In this document: positions 6,575 to 9,277 of the stretch, piece by piece
Numbering within the stretch: the stretch's first letter is position 1
Layout: each line of letters begins with the position of its first letter
NCBI GenBank assembly: GCA_026984895.1
Contig: JALSRF010000377.1
Location: forward strand, 1 to 9,277
Direction of reading: 5' to 3'
Source of the DNA: Paracoccaceae bacterium
GTDB taxonomy: Bacteria; Pseudomonadota; Alphaproteobacteria; Rhodobacterales; Rhodobacteraceae
DNA: 9,277 bases
The notes under the pieces: generated by a model
Told to the model about the DNA's origin: nothing
Database searches by the model: none
The model's input: the letters and a program-made list of their open reading frames with translations, nothing else
Position numbers and translations under genes: made by a program

Positions 6575-7681
6575 TCAGAGGCTCGCCTCCAGCGCGGCGA
6601 TGATCGCATCGCCCATTTTGCGGGTGCTGGCCGGGCTGCCGCCCTCGGTCTGCATCAGGTCGGCGGTGCGCACCCCGTCTGCCAGCACCTTTTCCACCGC
6701 CGCTTCCAGCCGGTCGGCCTCGTCGCCCGCATCGAAGGAATACCGCAGCGCCATGGCAAAGCTCAGGATGGTGGCGCAGGGGTTGGCCTTGCCTTGCCCG
6801 GCAATATCGGGGGCCGAGCCGTGCACCGGCTCATAAAGCGCCCTGGGCCGGCCGTTTTCCATCGGCGCGCCGAGGCTGGCCGAGGGCAACATGCCCAGGC
6901 TGCCGGTCAGCATCGCCGCCACGTCCGACAAGAGGTCGCCGAACAGGTTGTCGGTCACGATCACGTCGAACTGCCTGGGGTTTCGCACCAGTTGCATGCC
7001 GCCGTTGTCGGCATACATGTGGCTCAGCTCGATGTCGGGGTAATCCGCGTCGCGCACCGCCTGCACCACTTCGCGCCACAGGATGCCGCTTTCCATCACA
7101 TTGGCCTTTTCCATCGAGCACACGCGCCCCGCGCGCTTGCGTGCCAGATCGAAGGCCGCCCGCGCCACGCGGTCGATTTCGCTTTCGGTGTAACGCTGGG
7201 TGTTGATGCCGACGCGTTCGCCGTTTTCCTCGAAAATGCCGCGCGGCTCGCCGAAATAGCTGCCCGAGGTCAGTTCGCGCACGATCATGATATCCAGCCC
7301 GGCCACCACCTCGCGCTTGAGCGAGGAAAAATCGGCCAGCGCATCGAAACACACCGCCGGGCGCAGGTTGGCAAACAGGTCCATTTCCTTGCGCAGCCGC
7401 AACAGCCCGCGTTCGGGTTTCACCGAGAAATCCAGATCGTCGTATTTCGGCCCGCCCACGGCGCCCAGCAGAACGGCATCGACCGACTGCGCCTTTTCCA
7501 TCGTCTCATCGGCCAGCGGCACCCCGTGGACATCATGGGCTGCGCCGCCCACCAGATCTTCGTTCACGTCGAACTTCAGGCCGCGACGATCGGCGAACCA
7601 GGCGATGATGCGGCTCACCTCGGCCATGACTTCCGGGCCGATGCCGTCTCCGGGCAGGATGAGAAGCGAATTCGTGCTCAT
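6575..7681 (-). CDS. leuB: 3-isopropylmalate dehydrogenase
   Basis: LeuB oxidatively decarboxylates 3-isopropylmalate with NAD+ to 2-oxoisocaproate, the last committed step before leucine transamination, in the cytoplasm. The 368-residue protein shows the N-terminal ILPGDGIGPEV (8-18), substrate-binding arginines around LRKEMDLFANLRPA (96-109) and VRELTSGSYFGEPRG (134-148) with the catalytic Tyr142, and Lys192 in EKANVM. Metal-binding aspartates are D225, D249 and D253 within YADNGGMQ and NLFGDLLSD. The NAD-binding loop is HGSAPDIAGQGKANP (287-301). The DNGGMQ segment is more commonly DNA[AT]MQ as I recall, but the catalytic Asp is kept. AAGGA lies eight bases before ATG at 7681. Length is typical. 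leuC and leuD are not in the window; leuB appears to have its own promoter. Confidence 0.97.
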   Translation of the reverse strand: MSTNSLLILPGDGIGPEVMAEVSRIIAWFADRRGLKFDVNEDLVGGAAHDVHGVPLADETMEKAQSVDAVLLGAVGGPKYDDLDFSVKPERGLLRLRKEMDLFANLRPAVCFDALADFSSLKREVVAGLDIMIVRELTSGSYFGEPRGIFEENGERVGINTQRYTESEIDRVARAAFDLARKRAGRVCSMEKANVMESGILWREVVQAVRDADYPDIELSHMYADNGGMQLVRNPRQFDVIVTDNLFGDLLSDVAAMLTGSLGMLPSASLGAPMENGRPRALYEPVHGSAPDIAGQGKANPCATILSFAMALRYSFDAGDEADRLEAAVEKVLADGVRTADLMQTEGGSPASTRKMGDAIIAALEASL

Positions 7682-7711
7682 GGGGCGCGTCCTTTTCTGG
7701 TCTGGATGGAT

Positions 7712-7743
7712 GAGGGCCTAGCCCTCTGCCGCAGCAGCGTCAA
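7712..7743 (-). promoter_or_regulatory. candidate leuB promoter with overlapping dyad
   Basis: On the minus strand TTGACG (complement of 7738-7743) is followed after 17 bases by TAGGCC (complement of 7715-7720) as a possible -10. A perfect dyad, GAGGGC-CTA-GCCCTC at 7712-7726, covers that -10, which is where a repressor would block RNA polymerase. The start codon lies about 35-40 bases further on. The -35 and the dyad are clear; the -10 is weak, and the operator idea is inference. Confidence 0.45.
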
Positions 7744-7752
7744 GCAGGCGGG

Positions 7753-7771
7753 AAAAGGGGCTGTCCGCCCC
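7753..7771 (-). terminator. small terminator-like hairpin upstream of leuB
   Basis: On the minus strand GGGGC-GGACA-GCCCC (complement of 7757-7771) is followed directly by TTTT. The stem is only five base pairs but all G-C, and the T-run is short. It lies about 105 bases after the pheT stop and just before the leuB -35, so it would separate the two transcripts. It might also serve as an attenuator if transcription enters from upstream, though I see no leucine-rich leader peptide. Confidence 0.35.
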
Positions 7772-7774
7772 CTC

Positions 7775-7792
7775 TTGGCCGCGGGCGGCCAA
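7775..7792. repeat. 18-bp GC-rich palindrome
   Basis: TTGGCCGC and GCGGCCAA are perfect inverted copies separated by two bases. It lies between the larger inverted repeat downstream of pheT and the terminator-like hairpin. The two-base spacer is too short for an ideal RNA hairpin loop, so it may act as a DNA site or simply reflect composition; the TT/AA ends extend it beyond a pure GC run. Confidence 0.6.
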
Positions 7793-7803
7793 TTCACCCC
7801 CGA

Positions 7804-7858
7804 GGATATTTTGACGAAAAAGAATCAGGCCAATATTTCTTTTTCGCAGCAAATATCC
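7804..7858. repeat. large AT-rich inverted repeat after pheT, possible bidirectional terminator
   Basis: GGATATTT (7804-7811) pairs with AAATATCC (7851-7858), and CGAAAAAGAA (7815-7824) pairs with TTCTTTTTCG (7837-7846). The two helices are separated by a small internal loop (3 versus 4 bases) and closed by a 12-base loop, 18 pairs in all. The arms are flanked by CCCCCGA on the left and, read inward on the other strand, GCCTCCGGCGGG. It begins 18 bases after the pheT stop. The A/T-rich arms give a T-run on either strand, so it could help end transcription in both directions. It stands out against the GC-rich surroundings. Confidence 0.6.
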
Positions 7859-7876
7859 CCGCCGGAGGCATCTGCC

Positions 7877-9277
7877 CTACCCGCGCAATACGCCGCCGGT
7901 GGCCTTGCGCACTTTTTCGACGATCTTCGCCGAGACCGCCTCGATGTCCTTGTCGGTCAGCGTTGCCTCGGTCGGTTGCAGACGCACCGAGATCGCGAGC
8001 GATTTCTTGCCGGTGCCCATCTGCGCTTCGGCGCGTTCGCCGGAAAACGCGTCGAACAGGCTGACCCGTTCGATCAACGTCTTGTCGGCGGCGGCGGCGG
8101 CGTTGACCAGTGTCAGCGCCTCGACATCGGCATCCACCACGAAGGCGAAGTCGCGTTCCACCGCCTGCAGGTCGCTGAGCGTCAGCGCCGGGCGGGTTGT
8201 GGATTTCGATTTCGGGAAGGGGATCCGTTCGGCAAAGATGGTGAAGGCGACCGCCGCCCCCTTGACGTCCAGCGCCCTGAGCACCTTCGGGTGCAGCTCT
8301 CCGAACACCGCCAGCACGTTCTTCGGGCCGAGGCTGATCTGCCCGGACCGCCCCGGATGCCACCAGGCGGGGGCGTTGCGCTGGATCATCGCGCGGGCCG
8401 GCGCGCCGATCGCAGCCAGCACTGCCTCGGCGTCCGCCTTGGCGTCGAACACGTCCACCGCCCGGCGCGAGCCGTGCGGGTCGCGCGGCGCCGCATGGCC
8501 CACCAGAAGGCCCGCCACCTGCAGATGCTGTTCGCCCGGCTCACCGCCGTGAAAGGCCGGGCCGACCTCGAACAGCGCCATGTCCGCAAAACCGCGTGCC
8601 TGGTTGCGCGCCGCCGCCTGCAGCAGGCCGGGCAGCAGATCGGGGCGCATGTGGCTCATCTCGGATGAAATCGGGTTTTCCAGCATGGTGGCGTCAGCCC
8701 CGTCGCCGAACATCTCGGCGCTGGCGCGATCGATGAAGCTGTAGGTCACGCATTCGTTGTAGCCCAGCGCCGCCGCCGTGCGCCGGGCGATCTGTTCGCG
8801 CTTTTGCATGGGCGTCAGGATCGGGCGCAGCACGCCGGGCTCGGGGCGCGCCAGCGGCTTGCCCACCAGTTTCGTGAGCGAGGCGATGCGCGCCACCTCT
8901 TCCACCAGGTCGGCTTCGCCCTGCACGTCGGGGCGCCAGCTGGGCACATGGGCCATGTCGCCGTCCAGCCGGAAGCCCAGCGCCTTGAGCGTGCGGCGTT
9001 GTTCATCGGCCGGGATGTCCATGCCGACGAGCGATTTCACGCGGTCGGTATCCAGCCTGTAGGCGCGCGCCACATCCGGCATCGCGCCGGCCTGCACCGC
9101 TTCGGATGGTTCGCCACCGCACAGATCCAGCACCATCTGAGTCGCCAAGTCCAGCCCCGGCCCGGTGAACAGCGGATCGACGCCGCGCTCGAAACGGTAG
9201 CGCGCGTCCGAGTTGATCTTGAGCGCGCGCCCGGTGCGCGCGATCTGGATCGGATCCCACAGCGCGGATTCGAGGAA
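7877..9277 (-). CDS. pheT: phenylalanyl-tRNA synthetase beta subunit, C-terminal part (5' end beyond window)
   Basis: PheT is the beta chain of the cytoplasmic alpha2-beta2 enzyme that charges tRNA-Phe; the alpha chain PheS would lie upstream, outside the window. The frame is open to the right edge, giving 466 codons of a protein usually near 800. Visible parts in order (numbered from the edge) are: the end of the B3/B4 region with INSDARYRFERGVDP (21-35); the B5 domain (about 70-137) including KALGFRLDG and VPSWRPDV; the catalytic-like core with GYNECVTYSFID and NPISSEMSHMRPDLLPGLL; and the C-terminal FDX-ACB anticodon-binding domain (about 370-466), which starts with LSDLQAVERDFAFVVD. An apparent start at 9148 is only an internal leucine codon. 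There is no frameshift. It ends with TAG at 7877-7879. Confidence 0.97.
   Translation of the reverse strand, partial: FLESALWDPIQIARTGRALKINSDARYRFERGVDPLFTGPGLDLATQMVLDLCGGEPSEAVQAGAMPDVARAYRLDTDRVKSLVGMDIPADEQRRTLKALGFRLDGDMAHVPSWRPDVQGEADLVEEVARIASLTKLVGKPLARPEPGVLRPILTPMQKREQIARRTAAALGYNECVTYSFIDRASAEMFGDGADATMLENPISSEMSHMRPDLLPGLLQAAARNQARGFADMALFEVGPAFHGGEPGEQHLQVAGLLVGHAAPRDPHGSRRAVDVFDAKADAEAVLAAIGAPARAMIQRNAPAWWHPGRSGQISLGPKNVLAVFGELHPKVLRALDVKGAAVAFTIFAERIPFPKSKSTTRPALTLSDLQAVERDFAFVVDADVEALTLVNAAAAADKTLIERVSLFDAFSGERAEAQMGTGKKSLAISVRLQPTEATLTDKDIEAVSAKIVEKVRKATGGVLRG

Noticed and set aside
5173..6609. A 478-codon minus-strand frame overlapping the DMT gene and its upstream gap.
   Set aside because: It is out of frame with the clear membrane protein, rich in Arg, Pro and Gly, and has no hydrophobic segments.
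7682..7876. Possible leucine leader peptide and attenuator before leuB.
   Set aside because: I translated the minus strand of this spacer by eye and found no short frame with a start, a ribosome site and a run of leucine codons. Only the hairpins remain as evidence.
6335..8668. A 777-codon open frame on the plus strand opposite leuB and pheT.
   Set aside because: It is antisense to two unmistakable genes, has no recognisable domain and is rich in His, Gln, Arg and Ala. Long antisense frames are expected in high-GC genes with strong third-position bias.
9003..9260. An 85-codon minus-strand frame near the right edge.
   Set aside because: It overlaps the pheT reading frame, which continues unbroken to the edge with conserved PheT residues.

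Overview
The window reads as ordinary chromosomal DNA from a high-GC alphaproteobacterium, most likely Rhodobacterales/Rhodobacteraceae. The grounds are the strong GC bias at third codon positions, the style of the Liv, LeuB and PheT proteins, the compact operon with Shine-Dalgarno sequences touching upstream stop codons, and an AT-rich CCTCCGGCGGGGATATTT-type intergenic motif that I recall, without being able to check it here, as common in that family. Every gene I can support lies on the minus strand, so the biological reading direction is right to left.

In transcription order the layout is: (1) the C-terminal 466 codons of pheT, the phenylalanyl-tRNA synthetase beta subunit, cut by the right edge; (2) a 195-bp spacer holding a large inverted repeat, a GC-rich palindrome, a terminator-like hairpin and a probable leuB promoter with a dyad over its -10; (3) leuB, 3-isopropylmalate dehydrogenase; (4) a 347-bp non-coding, very GC-rich gap with a 20-bp tandem duplication; (5) a DMT/EamA-family membrane transporter; (6) a 116-bp promoter region with two dyads; (7) a complete five-gene HAAT-type ABC importer operon in the order binding protein (livK), permease (livH), permease (livM), ATPase (livG), ATPase (livF); (8) tRNA-Pro(CGG) with its own apparent promoter and a leader hairpin.

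The five transporter genes form one machine. LivK captures a substrate in the periplasm, LivH and LivM form the membrane channel, and LivG and LivF hydrolyse ATP. Tight spacing (an ATGA overlap, a 1-nt gap, a 10-nt gap) indicates one transcript from livH to livF. livK is set apart by an 82-nt spacer with a perfect 10-bp hairpin, which fits higher expression of the binding protein. The substrate class is probably branched-chain amino acids or another small hydrophobic or aromatic carboxylate; sequence alone does not settle it. LeuB makes leucine, the DMT protein may move amino acids or other metabolites, and pheT and tRNA-Pro serve translation, so the neighbourhood has a loose amino-acid theme.

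I looked for an undescribed system and did not find one. No phage, transposase, CRISPR array, toxin-antitoxin pair or defence gene is visible. The points most worth a second look are the paired inverted repeat after pheT, the dyads in the leuB and livK control regions, the roughly 65-residue N-terminal extension on LivF, and the hairpin before tRNA-Pro.
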